Origin: Cladosporium sp. IMV 00045
Lineage: Eukaryota > Ascomycota > Dothideomycetes > Cladosporiales > Cladosporiaceae
Reading direction: 5' to 3'
Assembly (NCBI GenBank): GCA_001931905.2
Contig: MSJI02000609.1
Coordinates: 1-64,000, forward strand
DNA: 64,000 nt
Positions 29,431 through 41,406 of the stretch are shown piece by piece. Under the pieces are notes generated by a model, which was given only the letters and a program-made list of their open reading frames with translations, searched no databases and had not been told where the DNA came from. The position numbers and the translations under genes are program-made. Position 1 is the stretch's first letter, and every line of letters begins with the position of its first letter.

Positions 29431-30921
29431 ATGGCCACTTCAGCTTCTTCCCGCCAGGCTGATTACTTCGCATCTCGTCCAGTACCACGCACACGACTTT
29501 CTGGTTCAGCCAATGCGACTGCTGGATCGCCAGGCTCTCCTCGAACACCTCTACTCGGACGGAGCATATCTGGACAACTCGGCAGTCCAGGAGCGCTGAG
29601 TAGAGAGCCTGAAGAATATGTCGTCTACGAGTTGCACCCTCGCTTCTTGAGCGCCGGATTCGCAGGAGAAGGAAAGCCAAGATGCGTGCACCGATTTGGA
29701 TACCAGCCCGCAGACTCCCGGCGAGTTGGCGATTATCGAGAGTTCATGGGCGTTCAGAAACCTCCAGGCTCAAGACGAAGGGATCCCGATCAGTGGTCGG
29801 CGAACTATGAGCTCTTCCGCGCCGACGTTCGACAATTAGACCTAGCTCTCCTGTCAGACCGCCTCGAACGCGCGGTACGCACCATCCACACGAACTATCT
29901 TCAGATCGATAACGCGAAATCAAGAAAGGCTGTTCTGGCGGTTCCGAGCCTTCTCCCAACACCAATCCTCGAGATTGTCCTTCGCGTGCTCTTCACGCAC
30001 CATGCGCAACCGCCGACTATAACTCTCTTGTCAACACCAGTATTATCTTGCATAAGCGCAGGTCTCCGGAGCGCGTTGGTGATCGACGTAGGCTGGGAGG
30101 AGACAGTCGTCACTGCCGTGGGTGAACACAAAGCCATTGCCGAACGGCGCAGCGTGCGAGCTGGAAAGATGCTCGTAAGGGAAATGGCCGGCGTGTTGGA
30201 AGAAGCGAATGGCGGAAATGGCGTTGACTTCGCCTTTACCGAGGATGTCACACGCCGAATGGCATGGTGCAAGCAGTCTTCGCGTTCAGACGATGACAAT
30301 GCCACTGTCACCATCCCACCCAGCGAATCCACATCAAATCTCACCATCCCGTTCACAAGACTGGCGAACCCAGCGGAAACCACATGCTTCCAGCCGTCCA
30401 CCGACGATCATGATCTCTCACTTCCCGTTTTGATGCATCAAGTCCTCCTCGCTTTGCCGGTCGATCTCCGTGCGACGTGCATCAGTCGCATCGTTCTTAC
30501 AGGATCAAATAGCAAGATCCCCGGTCTGAAGTCTCGCCTGCTACACGAGCTGTCTCAACTTGTCGACACTCGAGGCTGGGACTTTGTCGACAGCTATGGC
30601 AGCGCCAAAGACCCACTTCCTCATCGTTTGCGTGAACGAGTCGGGAACGCTCCTTCAGATCCCACGCCCGACGGCGCAGGCGGAGCGCTAGCAAGGAACA
30701 GACCACACGATGACGCGACTGATCGGCTGTCGCAACAAATCGCGCAAGTCAAGTTGAAGAACTCGGAAACAGTCGTCAAGGGTGTCGTGAGGGGCGTCGA
30801 GACCTTGGGAGCTTGGAGTGGAGCTAGTCTGGTGGCGAGTCTGAAGGTCAAGGGAGTCGCGGAAGTGGACAAAGAAGAGTTTTTGACTGGCGCATGGTGG
30901 AGAGAAAAAAGATCCAATTAG
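29431..30921 (+). CDS. actin-like ATPase-fold protein, possibly Arp10/Ro7 of dynactin
   Basis: A 496-residue single-exon protein. After a Ser/Pro-rich leader of about 60 residues, the segment EEYVVYELHPRFLSAGFAGEG resembles the first phosphate loop of the actin fold, and ALVIDVGWEETVVTAVGEHK resembles the second phosphate loop region. IVLTGSNSKIPGLKSRLLHEL matches the actin-family adenosine motif, and WSGASLVASL the C-terminal actin signature. Nucleotide-binding residues are only partly kept. The overall divergence and leader fit the fungal pointed-end dynactin actin-related protein (Arp10, Neurospora Ro-7), but a chromatin-remodeller Arp is not excluded. Confidence 0.65.
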   Translation: MATSASSRQADYFASRPVPRTRLSGSANATAGSPGSPRTPLLGRSISGQLGSPGALSREPEEYVVYELHPRFLSAGFAGEGKPRCVHRFGYQPADSRRVGDYREFMGVQKPPGSRRRDPDQWSANYELFRADVRQLDLALLSDRLERAVRTIHTNYLQIDNAKSRKAVLAVPSLLPTPILEIVLRVLFTHHAQPPTITLLSTPVLSCISAGLRSALVIDVGWEETVVTAVGEHKAIAERRSVRAGKMLVREMAGVLEEANGGNGVDFAFTEDVTRRMAWCKQSSRSDDDNATVTIPPSESTSNLTIPFTRLANPAETTCFQPSTDDHDLSLPVLMHQVLLALPVDLRATCISRIVLTGSNSKIPGLKSRLLHELSQLVDTRGWDFVDSYGSAKDPLPHRLRERVGNAPSDPTPDGAGGALARNRPHDDATDRLSQQIAQVKLKNSETVVKGVVRGVETLGAWSGASLVASLKVKGVAEVDKEEFLTGAWWREKRSN

Positions 30922-31241
30922 AGCACAATTGCAAAGAAAGCTTCTCCTTGTGCCAAAACCTGCCTCATTAAATGCGTAATTACACTTCGAACGCCAAATC
31001 ATGAGCATGTGAGGTGTTCAGACCGAACATGCGGCCCTCTACACAAGATATGGACAGCACACAATGGTCGCCATGGGCGTTTGCTGTACACCCCCTCACT
31101 TGATGAGAGTTCGTTGCTTCATCAACACACCACCACTGCGTTTCATTCTCAGCACCCATTAGCTCAGTCCAACACCATGATAACGACAAAACACAACACT
31201 TAACCAAACATAATGCACAGCCCGCGTGAACGCCCGTATAT
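30922..31241. other. convergent 3' region
   Basis: Between the actin-like gene and the transposase relic. No gene seen. Confidence 0.4.
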
Positions 31242-32362
31242 TTAAAAAGGCACAACACTCGTCAGCTGCCCGCCCATCTCAATGCACCTGATCAATCGCT
31301 CAGGCATGGTGTGAATACGAAGCTTGATGAACTCCTGATGCGCAAGTCCCCACCCATCCGCAACAAGTTCAGTCGCCAACTCTCCATCCCAGCGAGCACC
31401 ACGCTTGGTAGGATACTTGAGCGGCCGCCAGGCGCCCTCGAAAGGAGCTAAATCCGGCGAAGCTCTTGCTCCAAAGTACGTCTCGAGTTTGCGTTCTCGC
31501 TTCCACCGCCGTATGAGCAAGTTCTGCCCAATCCCGTAGGCAGAGTCGCGCTCTTCCTCGTGCACGAACGGTCGCATCGTCCCTGCCCACACGGCTTCAA
31601 GCCAGGGCTTCACGTGCGGCTCGAGAATTTCGTCGATGTAAGCCTTCATGGTCATGTTGCCATTGTGTTGCGTGCTGTAGTTGAAAAACTCGGATTTCCA
31701 GTCGCTATGATAAGTTGCCCAGCCGTGAATTCGTCGTTCATCGATGTCCTCGGGCTCGCCTTCCAAGCGGAAGCAATCTTTGCACAATCTCTCACCAGGT
31801 CTATGGGTAACTAGTGGCTTGCTGGATGGACTCCAGCCAACGTGCACTTTTTCGGTGAACGCCACAGCCTCCCAGTCCACGGGAAAAGGACGCTTCTCGA
31901 GAGACGCTTGGGCGTATTTGACGCGCTCCTTGGCCAATCCGCTATTGCACCAGATACGCGGGCACGAAATGCATCGCTGATAGTCCATGACTTCCATGTG
32001 ATTTTGCAGGGTCTTCCCGTCGACGGGATGGTCTAGCGCTTCTGCTGCGAGCTCATCCCAAGACATTTCGCGGCTCCATGATTCGTGCTCTTTCAACAAT
32101 TCCTCAACGGTAGGGATATTGTCAGGTGAGATCTTTCGTTTTCTACCACGAGCCTCCGGCTCTAGAGCCGTGAGTTCGTTGTCGTCAACAATAGACGGAT
32201 TCCGTAAGAGTTGCCATCCTACAGTGTGACTGACACCAAATAGCGGAAAACTTCCTCATGGAAGCCGGTATTCTTATAGTGTTTGGACTCCCAATCGCAG
32301 ATGGCTTGCAACCGCAGGCTCTTGGGAATGTTGGAGACGTTGAATTTCTCTGCAGATTCCAT
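31242..32362 (-). pseudogene. Tc1/mariner-superfamily DDE transposase, frameshifted, altered catalytic site
   Basis: A long minus-strand frame (from 32099 ATG, extendable upstream) plus an N-terminal frame starting at 32362 resemble the fungal Tc1-like transposase family that has FSDEVHFG, LEEDGDSGHG and SSPDLAPIENCW. Here those read FTEKVHVG, HEEERDSAYG and ASPDLAPFEGAW: the first two catalytic Asp positions are Glu and only the third Glu is kept. The two frames join at a T-run (32238-32240), where one base appears missing between EEVFRY and FGVSHTVGW. The N-terminal part looks like the usual helix-turn-helix region. No RIP signature is visible here, so it may be single-copy. Either a decayed transposon or a domesticated gene with a sequencing error at the T-run. 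Confidence 0.7.
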
Positions 32363-33553
32363 CGATAGACAAAGCTGAAACGGAGGTGTGGCGATGGCCA
32401 AAAGCTACTTGGGCTGAAGTGTACGTGCGTTTTGGTTCCCGCGTGGCCAGAGAGCAAACTCCGGATGGATAAAGGGAGGCTAGACGTCGATCATTCCTTA
32501 GCAGACTGAACGACATCTTTGTATTCTGACTACCTACTATCAAACTCGAGATTCAGCTCTCATTACGGTCCCTGAACTAAGCATATGCATTATGAAGATT
32601 GTATCCCTAGCATGCCCCTACGCACATCGTAAAACCACGAGCTTGCAGCGTCTTCCGCGCTGATTACAGTACTTGAATGTGCGCTTGGCTGAACACTACT
32701 CGCTTCCTAGTCGAACGGTAAGCGATAATCCCCTGGCGCTAGTTGTGTACATTTCGCCTACTCGACCTACTTGGCTCGACGACAAAGTGCACGGTCGTGA
32801 CATTCTCATGCCACCTTGCGGATAACGGGGCTACGAGAATCTACCGATCTTTGGAAACGCCTTCCAACGATTTCTGTTATCAAGATCACTGCCACAACGC
32901 AAAATCGGCAGCAGACATTGCCCGCATGGCTGGACAAACCATGGATGAGCAGTGTACAGCTTTTCAAAGATCACTTTGTTTCTGGTAAACAAGGCCTAAA
33001 CAATTGCAAAACTGCGGCAAAAATTGAATGTAATTACTGTGGTCGTTGTTTTAAGACTTACAGGCAACGGCTTTCGGAGTTTGAAACGCCTGGACTTTGC
33101 CCAAAAATGTACTGGGCTGCTATCCTTCCCATGATCGACCACTAAGGATCGCTCAGATCTCGCTATAATATGATCCGTCGTGTTTGGGTAGCGTGGGAAA
33201 GGAAACTTACCTCAGGTAGCTTACTTTGATATTGACGCTTACTGTCTACAGACAGGAGGCTGGGCCTGTCGAAGTCGCACCAGACTATTTGTATGGGGGC
33301 GAAGGAACGCCATGAAATATCAAGCGAATGGTCAACAAAAGAGTGAGGGCATATTCGCCATTGGGTGTGGATACTTCATGGAGTAGCGTGAAAGGATATT
33401 GGAGGTCAACCATAAGACGCAGTGTTCCCATGTACAGGTCTGGAGCCGGATGCCTTGACATATCATTCTATACTTTGTTTGCTCTTCGTTTCGGGGACAG
33501 GCTCCTCTACCCAGCAACTGCAGGCCAGTCACTTTGGGCCATCCACTTGAACA
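32363..33553. other. interval upstream of the CFEM receptor
   Basis: About 1.2 kb with no recognised gene. It presumably carries the CFEM receptor promoter on the right and could hold the outer end of the transposon on the left. I did not find a clear terminal inverted repeat by eye. Confidence 0.4.
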
Positions 33554-35182
33554 ATGCGCTTGTTAGCTACTGTAACCCTCTTTGCTGTCACGTTGTCGGT
33601 CTCCGCCGAAATGCCCACAACAGCAGGACCCTCGTCCAACGACATCTTGTCGGGATTTCAGCAGCTCTCTGATTGCGCCGTAAGCTTGCTTACCTTGCAT
33701 ACCCCTTGTGCATGTACCTGTTCGTGAGGTTAACACGTCCGTTAGATCTCTTGCGTTCTGAAGACGCTCTCTACGTCGCCTTGTGCCTTCGGGGATTTTG
33801 ATTGTCTATGCAGCGATGAGGCATACATAGAAAGAAGTGGCTTCTGTATACAGTCCGATTGCACAGTCAAAGAAGCTCTGAGTAGGTCACCATCAAGCAT
33901 TCCACGCTTCGCTCTCACTAACATCAAGATCCAGCTGCCCAAGGATGGCAGAAAGAAATCTGCAACGCTCCAGTCAGAGACACTGGACACATCACACGCA
34001 TCGGCGGCATAGTCATGATAGCAGTCGCAGCGTTCTGCGTCGTGTGTCGCTTCATTGCGCGCTGGCGCATCAACAATAGTACCATCGGATGGGATGATTG
34101 GACGATTCTTACAAGCTTCGTTCTTCTGATCCCATCTACTGTTATTCTGCACATCAGTAAGTCCTTGAAAGAAGTCGGTGGCTTGTTAATAACACTGACT
34201 TTTGATCAATAGTGACCTCCTACGGCATGGGCAAAGATGTGTGGACAGTCCCGTTCGACCACATGACGATCATGTTCAAGGTATGATTGACTTGTCGATT
34301 CTCCCGACAAGGCTTTCCTCAGCTGATATCAGACCCAAGTACTTCTACGTGGAGCAGTACTTTTACCAAGCCATCATCGTCCTTACCAAGATCTCCATCG
34401 TTCTTCTATACCTCCGGATCTTCCCAAAAGAGATATCCCCAAGATTCCGACAAATCTGCTGGACCGTCATCATCGCACTGATTGCTTACCTCGTGGGCTT
34501 CTTGATCTACTTCGCACTCGAATGCCAGCCTCTGAGCTACTTCTGGAACATCTGGGACGGCGAGCATGAAGGCTACTGCAGGAATATGCAACTGGCTATC
34601 TACCTGAACAGTGGCATCAACATCTGCTTTGACCTCATAGTTTTCTGTCTTCCGATCCCGAAACTTCTAAGACTTCAAGTGCAGGATGGCCGTCGTAAGG
34701 CTGGAGCGGTGCTTACTTTTCTCGTCGGCCTCTTCGTCACGGTCTGCACTCTCGTCCGCCTGCATTACCTATCGGAATTCAGCAAAGTCACCAACCCAAC
34801 GTATCACTACCAAGACATTGCAATCTGGAGCGGGTCTGAAGCCGACGTTGGAGTGATATGTGCATGCATGCCGACCATCCTTGGTCCCCTGCTATACTTT
34901 TTCCGCGAGACCGTGGGAAGCAAGCTCAGCTACTTTTCCAAGTCTGAAGGCAAGATGTCCTATGATACGCGCACGACAGGCAACAAAAGCATTCGCAGGC
35001 TGCCGAGCAGGCAGAGCGAGGATATTGAGATGAACGGGCATCCACCGGGGCATGGTGGCATTGAGAAGACGACTGAAACTTCGGTATATAGTGTGCCTGA
35101 GAGACAGTCAAGTGCCGACGATGTCGAGCTCATCATCCAAGGGCCAATGCGCGAGGATAGAAGGCAGCATTGGAATGCTTGA
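33554..35182 (+). CDS. CFEM-domain Pth11-type G-protein-coupled receptor
   Basis: Five exons: 33554-33679, 33746-33881, 33935-34156, 34213-34280, 34340-35182; introns of 66, 53, 56 and 59 nt; 464 residues. A signal peptide (MRLLATVTLFAVTLSVSA) is followed by a CFEM domain with all eight cysteines. They fall in DCA, ISC, SPC, FDC, LC, GFC and SDC, and after exactly 15 residues the eighth in EIC, encoded across the exon 2-3 junction. Seven membrane helices follow (GGIVMIAVAAFCVVCRFIAR first), with the family motifs WDDWTIL and FYVEQYFYQAIIVLTKISIVLLYLRIFP. The polar C-tail has phosphorylatable Ser/Thr. The family includes Magnaporthe Pth11, a surface sensor for pathogenic development; ligands are unknown. 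Confidence 0.93.
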
Positions 35183-35513
35183 GAATCGATGCGAAGTAGT
35201 AGATATACCGACTGTCAATAAAGTGCTCTCAGTCATGTCTTTCGGTTTGCCTTTCCACACGAGCCTTTAGGGGCACTGGTCTTCGCTCTCTCTTGTGCAT
35301 TTGGGCGCCGATCGATCTCAATGCGCCCATTTCCTAGCCGAATAGAGAATGTTGTAATCTGGCCACAGTCACGAGGATGTCAGCATAGATGCTATTGGCA
35401 ACAGAGAGTGAGTCTGAAGTCAAAGAGCTGAAGAGCTGTGAAGATCCGAGATCCACCGGCCCGCCAAAAGCTTGAGCTGAGCATCAACGATCGTCATCAC
35501 CAATCGCTCCATC
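35183..35513. other. intergenic between CFEM receptor and SDR
   Basis: Short interval with 3' flank of the receptor and promoter of the SDR gene; nothing else seen. Confidence 0.5.
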
Positions 35514-36720
35514 ATGCGAACAACAATGCTGCCAAACATTGAACTCAACCCAACCATGGCCCGCCTGGCATCCTCCACCTCAACTCAAGCCCTCCCAGAG
35601 AAACCATGGCACGCCTACATAACAATTGATCTCCTCCTCAGCGTCCTCAACCGCACCATCTTCCACCCCTTCATAGCCTGGCTGATCCCCCTCTGCATGC
35701 GCTCGCTGTCATACCCCTACACCCACCCTCACTTCCAATACACCTTCGCCTACGCGATCGTTATCACCCTCTTCGCACTACTGTACAAACTGGACAAAAG
35801 ACTAGCATGGGGACCACCACGGCAGTTGGACTGGGACTCGGAAGTGGTCGTGATAACAGGCGGGGCGAGCGGGTTGGGCAAATTGCTCGCGGAGACGTAT
35901 GGCATGCGCGGAGTCAGTGTTGCGGTGCTTGATATTCGACTTCCGGAGGAGAGGGAGAGCGAAGGACTGGAGAATGTGCGCTTCTACAAGTGTGACGTGT
36001 CAGACCTGGCAGAGGTGCAGAAGGCCAAGGCATTGATAGAGAAAGACGTACGTAGCCACATCGAATATATCCAGCCTCATATAATCTCCAAGAAAACTAA
36101 CATAAAAATCTCCTCAGCTCGGTCCGCCAACAATCCTGATAAACAACGCAGGCACCGTCTCCGGCTGCTCCCTGCTCACTCTCCAACCCGAGCAGATAAC
36201 CCGCACACTAACCACCAACCTGCACTCACACTTCCACACCCTCCAAACCTTCCTCCCAAGCCTCCTCGCCTCACCCACAGGCGGCACGATCGTAACCATC
36301 TCCTCCGTGCTAGGCCGCCTAGGCGCCTCGCACCTGACCGACTACGCCGCGGCGAAAGCCGGCTTGATCGCCATGCACGCCTCTCTCCGCGCCGAGCTGA
36401 GCGGCGCGCAAGCACCCCGTGGCGCAGAGAACATCCGCACCGTACTCGTGACGCCAGGCCAGCTGGGCACGAGCCTGTTCGCAGGGGTGCAGACGCCGAG
36501 TTCGTTCTTGGGGCCGGTGGTGGAGGCGCCGGAGTTGGCGGGGGGGATTGTAAGGGTTGTCGACGAGGGGGTGAGCGGGGAGGTAAGTCTACCGTTGTAT
36601 GCGAGGTGGGTGGGGGTGTTGGGGGTGTTGCCGTTTAGTTTGCAGAGAGTGGCGAGGTGGGCTAGTGGGGTTGATAGGGCGATGGAGGGGTTTGGGAGGG
36701 GTGGGAGGAAGGATTTGTAG
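35514..36720 (+). CDS. membrane-anchored short-chain dehydrogenase/reductase
   Basis: Two exons (35514-36047 and 36118-36720) around a 70-nt intron; 378 residues. The N-terminus has a hydrophobic region (about 35-90) likely to anchor it in ER or lipid-droplet membrane, as in DHRS/RDH10-type enzymes. The Rossmann motif VVITGGASGLG is near residue 113, DVSDL binds the adenine, ILINNAG follows the splice, ISSVLGR carries the catalytic Ser, and YAAAK (about 253) the Tyr-Lys pair. All catalytic residues are present, so it should be an active NAD(P)-dependent oxidoreductase, perhaps on retinoid-, sterol- or lipid-like alcohols. The reading frame of exon 1 continues open past the splice site, but only the spliced form restores LGPPTILINNAG. 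In-frame ATGs at codons 5 and 15 are alternative starts. Confidence 0.88.
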
Positions 36721-37636
36721 GGCTTGGAGGAGGGAGGTTGTGTGAGATATGCTGGAGAGGTTGAATTGATAATCTTGACGATTACGAAGCTCTTTGTTTC
36801 CTCTTAGTATGAACCGGCAACTATACGTACAAGTATGTACCCCAGAAAAGCTGAAGCTGGCCGCCTGTACCTCTCTCAAAGTCTTGCAGCATCTAATAAC
36901 AAAGGTTGCGTATGCCGCAGCCAGCATTCTACTGTTGCCTCGTTTTGGGCGAGCCACATCTGACCAAAAAGTTTGAACCGATCTGAAAGGGGAAACGGAG
37001 GATAGACAATCGAAAAGGAGAAAAAAAGGTTGAACAAATGAACAGATTCTCTTGTGTAGTAACACTCTTTCCCTCCAATCAGTGACACGCAGCTCTGAAC
37101 GCTCAAGCAAACTCCACCAGCGAGAAAAAGAGATAAAGATAGGGAAGTGGAATCGAATCAGAGACACGCCCACTTCGAGAAACGCCGCGCTTTGCTGAGT
37201 GGGAGTCTTATTCAACAGAAAAGAAAAATCAAAGGAAAGCTGAAAGACGATGACATGCTCCATCTAGCATGCAGAGTATCGAGGTTGCGGGTTGCAAATT
37301 CGATGGCCGATGTCTGCCATCCGCGTGGCGGCCTGTGAGTATGGACGATGGAGCGGAAAAGAACAGGCGCAATGAGCAGCAAGTGGTGTATCTTTCGCGG
37401 GTCGATGTATTTTGGAAGTTCCAGTCAAGGCGCCGATGTACCAATGACCAGCAGTTTGAGGAGGAAGAAAAGGAAAGAAAAAGCAAGCTGAATAGATGTT
37501 GAATGCTGCAGGGCGAAATGGAGTCGTAAAGTCGTTGCCAAAGATAGTGGTGAAGATTATGAGTGTTTTGATGATGATGTTGTTGGATGCTTGCGCTTGG
37601 CGTCTTCGCATCAGAGATGTGGGAAGGCCTCCCTGT
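36721..37636. other. convergent 3' region between SDR and PDK1
   Basis: About 0.9 kb. Open frames here on the minus strand overlap the PDK1 last exon in another frame and are shadows. No gene recognised. Confidence 0.45.
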
Positions 37637-40321
37637 CTAGAATACTGCGGCCAGACCGCTTTTGCTATGTCTTTTGCTGAACCGCTTACGTCCTTTGGTG
37701 CTGTCTCCGTCGTCCTTCTCTTTGCGCAATGTTTGGCGACCGGAGTGGGCGGCGCTGCTGCTTGGGCCTGACAACGGCATCGCCGCATCGCCGCCAAGAG
37801 AGTCGGCTGGGCTGCTGATACTGGAGTTGAGACCGTTGAGAATGCTCTCTCCAGAGTATGAGCCGGAAGCGGATTGTGAAAGCGCGATTTCCCTAGCTTG
37901 CTCGACCGAGTCCAGCCATTCCTGAGTGCTGTACTTGCTGCCTGCTGGGTCAGATGTCGTCGCGCGGGGGTCCTCAAAGGTCAGGTGTTTGTCTTTCTGG
38001 AATGCTTGTTAGTGGTTGAACTCGCGAATTGCAGACACGAATGCACATACCGTATCAATGGACCACGCGGTCAGGCCCTTCGAGTCCACGTAACTCCTCC
38101 ACGAACAACCAGGCGACACCAAAGGAATCTCCATCTTCGCCTTCTTCTCGTTCCCGCCAGCTGGAGCAAGAATGACTCTCGCATTCGATGTGATGAGCAC
38201 CAGTCTTTCCTTCTTCTTGGTGGTGGCGCCACCAAAGAAGCGCGAAAATTTCGGCTTCTCGGACGGTGTTGATGGATCGCCATTCTTGCCACCAGGCGAG
38301 TTCCCCTGGGATGACGTGTGCACGACGAGGTTGCCGAGTTTGAGGATGCGCTCATTGTTGTGGGTGAGCACCGGAGACCAATCAATATCCAGTTGACTAG
38401 GCGGCGGCAGCTCCGTGATGCCTCTCAATTGAGTTCGAGGTGCTGAGCCTTGGGTTTGTGGCTGCACAACTGGAGCCGGCGCTGGACCAGAAGAAATCTG
38501 CCCGAATGCTGTCGCGCCGCCAGATCCGTTCAGTTTGATAGGAGCGGCGGGCGGCTGCACATAAGCTTTCAGACGCGGAGCCTTCTGCCGCCATAGACTT
38601 TTACCCCATGTAGTCCCCTCGAAGAATCGGTGGTTGCGGATATGCTCGACCGGGAGCCGATTTGCAGGTTCGAGCACCAGTAATCTCTCCACCAAGTCTC
38701 TCGCAACTTCTGGGAATCCATCAGGGAACGTGTATTCCAGGCCGAGGATCTTCTGGAAAGTGAGATATTCGTTTGCTGCTTTGAATGGAGGTCGACCCGC
38801 AATGAGCTGGAAGAGGATACAGCCAAAAGCCCAAAGGTCACTTGATTTGCAGGCGTTCTTATCTCTAAGCAGCTCAGGGCTGACATATTCTGCCGTTCCG
38901 ACGAACGATACGGCGCGGTCGGCATCAGATCCATCAGTGGGATCACCAGGTGTGTCGCCATTGGAGGCACTGTTTGTGCCGTTCTGTTTCAATTCGGTGT
39001 TCAGAATTTTTGCAGTGCCAAAGTCGGTGATCTTGACGTGCATGTCCCGGTCCAAAAGTACGTTCTCAGGTTTCAGATCACGGTGTATAACTCCTTTGCT
39101 GTGCATGTACGCAATGCTGTCCAAAATCTCGGCAGCGTAGAACCTCGAGCATTCGACGTCGAATGTACCCATCTTTTTGAGGACTCCAAGCAATTCACCA
39201 CCAGAAGCCAGGTCTAGTACGAAGTAAAGTGATCGCTCGTCCTGGAAGGTGTAGTATAGTCGCACGACACCCGGATGGTCCGTCAATCGGTTCAATGTGT
39301 CACGCTCGATGTTGACGTATTTAACCTTCTTCTCCTTGATGATGTGCCGCTTGTCCAAGACTTTGATCGCGTATTCCTTCAGATTTTGTCGGTCGGTGGC
39401 AGCCAAAACGGTACTGTAGCTGCCTTCGCCCAGTGTCCTGCCGAAGTTGAAATCCTTTACACCCTTCTTAATTGTTCGCTGGATAGGCTGTCCTGATGCG
39501 TCTATGGCCGGTCTTGTCGTGACCGCAGCTCCTTTTTCCCGCCATTCTTCTGCGGTTCTCGGCAAAGGTGCGCTGGCGCCGTATGGTGCGTCAGGGCTGT
39601 CCTCGTATCCAATACCAGATCCTGGCTGCGGTGGCCTTGTTCTGCGCGAATTCCTTCGTGGTGGCAGCGGACCATTCATCTGTTGGCTCGGCTGTCTGTA
39701 TATCCTACCAGCATCTCTTGATGGCATTGGCCTCATCCCTCCTGATCCGTGTCGTACCAAGCCTGAACCGCCTCCGTCTGCTGAACCCAGGTCTGATCGA
39801 TAGCTATACGACGCCTGACTGAATCCCGAGCTGGCGGAGGCGTTTGCCTGGTGGTACATGCCTGAGATCGGCCGAATGGCTCCTGATTGTGTGCTGGGGT
39901 GACGCATCTGCGGGCCATAGCCAGATGGCTGCGGTGGGAATGGCGGTCCCTGTTGAGGTTGATAGTCCAGCTGCATGCTGCTTCTGTGACTTAGGTGGGC
40001 GCCTCCAGTCGAATCCTGTTGCGTTGGCTGCACGGATGATAAGGGTGCATGTTGGGTTGTGGGAGGCGATGCATTCGTGTTCTGTAATGTATACTCGTCC
40101 GCTTGGAAGCCTAATCCGGAACCATAATCGGAACTTTGATGTGACAGGGTGGGGAGGAGGTCTTGTTGTCTGTTTTCGGTCACGGTGCTGCCAGATGAGT
40201 GGGACGATGCGGGAGGGTTCGCGGCAGCAGGAGGAGAGGTCGGAGAGCCCACGGCTTCATCGTCCGGGTTGGCGATGCGCAGACCGCCCAGCGACTGCGA
40301 GAGACTCAAGTCGCCAGACAT
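37637..40321 (-). CDS. 3-phosphoinositide-dependent protein kinase 1 homologue (Pkh/Ksg1 type)
   Basis: Two exons (38051-40321 and 37637-37996) with a 54-nt intron; 876 residues. A long Ser/Gln-rich leader precedes an AGC kinase domain (about 290-565) with all catalytic motifs: GEGSYSTV (P-loop), YAIKVLDKRH, HRDLKPENVL, ITDFGTAK, and SFVGTAEYVSPELL with the activation-loop site. An insertion of about 30 residues between DFG and the activation loop is typical of PDK1. A PH-like domain follows (about 655-770; RLVLITSNARVIL to WSIDT), and the C-terminal exon is Ser-rich ending in basic KRFSKRHSKSG. PDK1 phosphorylates the activation loop of Sch9/PKA/Ypk-type kinases and controls growth and cell-wall integrity. 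The intron is needed to reach the C-terminal tail; unspliced, the protein would end a few residues later. Confidence 0.95.
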
Positions 40322-41406
40322 TCTGCGTGGCCGAAGCCAATGCCGGGAGCCAGCGGGGCGGCGAAGTTGTATGCAGGCGAGGTGCGGAACGAGCGTCGGT
40401 TATGCCGGAGCATGGAGTTTTGGTGTATGCGGTGGGCGGGTGTATATCTAGCGAGTGGACAAGGAGGGTGACGACGAAATGCGGCGACAGGGAGGTGAGG
40501 TGGCACGGCGGAGGGCCTGAGGAGTGGTAGAGCGGTAGAGCGGTAGAAGAGCGGAGAGGAGCTGAAGGCGGCGGCGGCGGCGATGGCGGAGGCTGTAGGG
40601 AGCGGTGGCGGTGGACGGCGGTGCAATGGATGGAGGGGAGGGTGTACCGGCGGGTTGGGGGGGAATATTGTGTCTATTCTCGTATCCAGGGCTATTACCC
40701 AGATAGACGCAGAGACACAGACAGGGTGATGTTGTACTGACTGGCTGACAGGGAGACTTCAAGTCGCCCGCCCGCCAGCCCTAACACGCCAGATCGCAGT
40801 GCACATCCCAGCAAAACACGTGACCCGTCAGACACGCCTGGCGCCACTGAGATCATTCTTCTTCAGCCCTACATGTACATGTGTGTACCGGATACCTTAC
40901 CTCACCTACATATTACTACCGTACATACACACACACGCATATGTGCATACAATACATCTACCAGGGCATCCCTACCCACTTCGGATGCGCTTCTCTCTGC
41001 CCCCGATCAACAGGTCTCTTTTCCTGTGCATCGTACATCATGCCGTCTCCGATACCTCCCAACAGTAAGGCGCCTGCTATGCTGGTGGTGGGAGAACAAT
41101 GTCTTCGGCGGCAGACACATCCTGTGTAAGACAGGGCTCCTCAGACGCCTTGAAAGCTGTTTCACCCGCAATTGATATTCCAGACGCTTGTGTTATGTGG
41201 CGTTCTCTTGCTGTCTTTCACTTCGCCGGCAAGACAATCGCCTTCATCTCGACTTGTCAGGTGTCTGAGTCATGCAGCAAACACATCTTATGCCGGCTGG
41301 GTGAGCCAAAGCCAGCTTTGGAGGTGTCCCTTTAAAAACGGGGTTGAATCTCTCGCATATTTCATCACCCAGAGAACGGCAACCGACACGACACTGCTAC
41401 CCCAGC
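40322..41406. promoter_or_regulatory. divergent promoter region, PDK1 and SET-domain gene
   Basis: About 1.1 kb between the start codons. It contains a short CA-rich tract (acacacacacgcatatg near 40930) and GGCGGC-type stretches near 40570, fitting a long 5' UTR for the kinase. No gene recognised. Confidence 0.5.

Noticed and set aside
37264..37977. 237-codon minus-strand open frame
   Set aside because: It overlaps the last PDK1 exon in another reading frame; the spliced PDK1 frame explains the region better.
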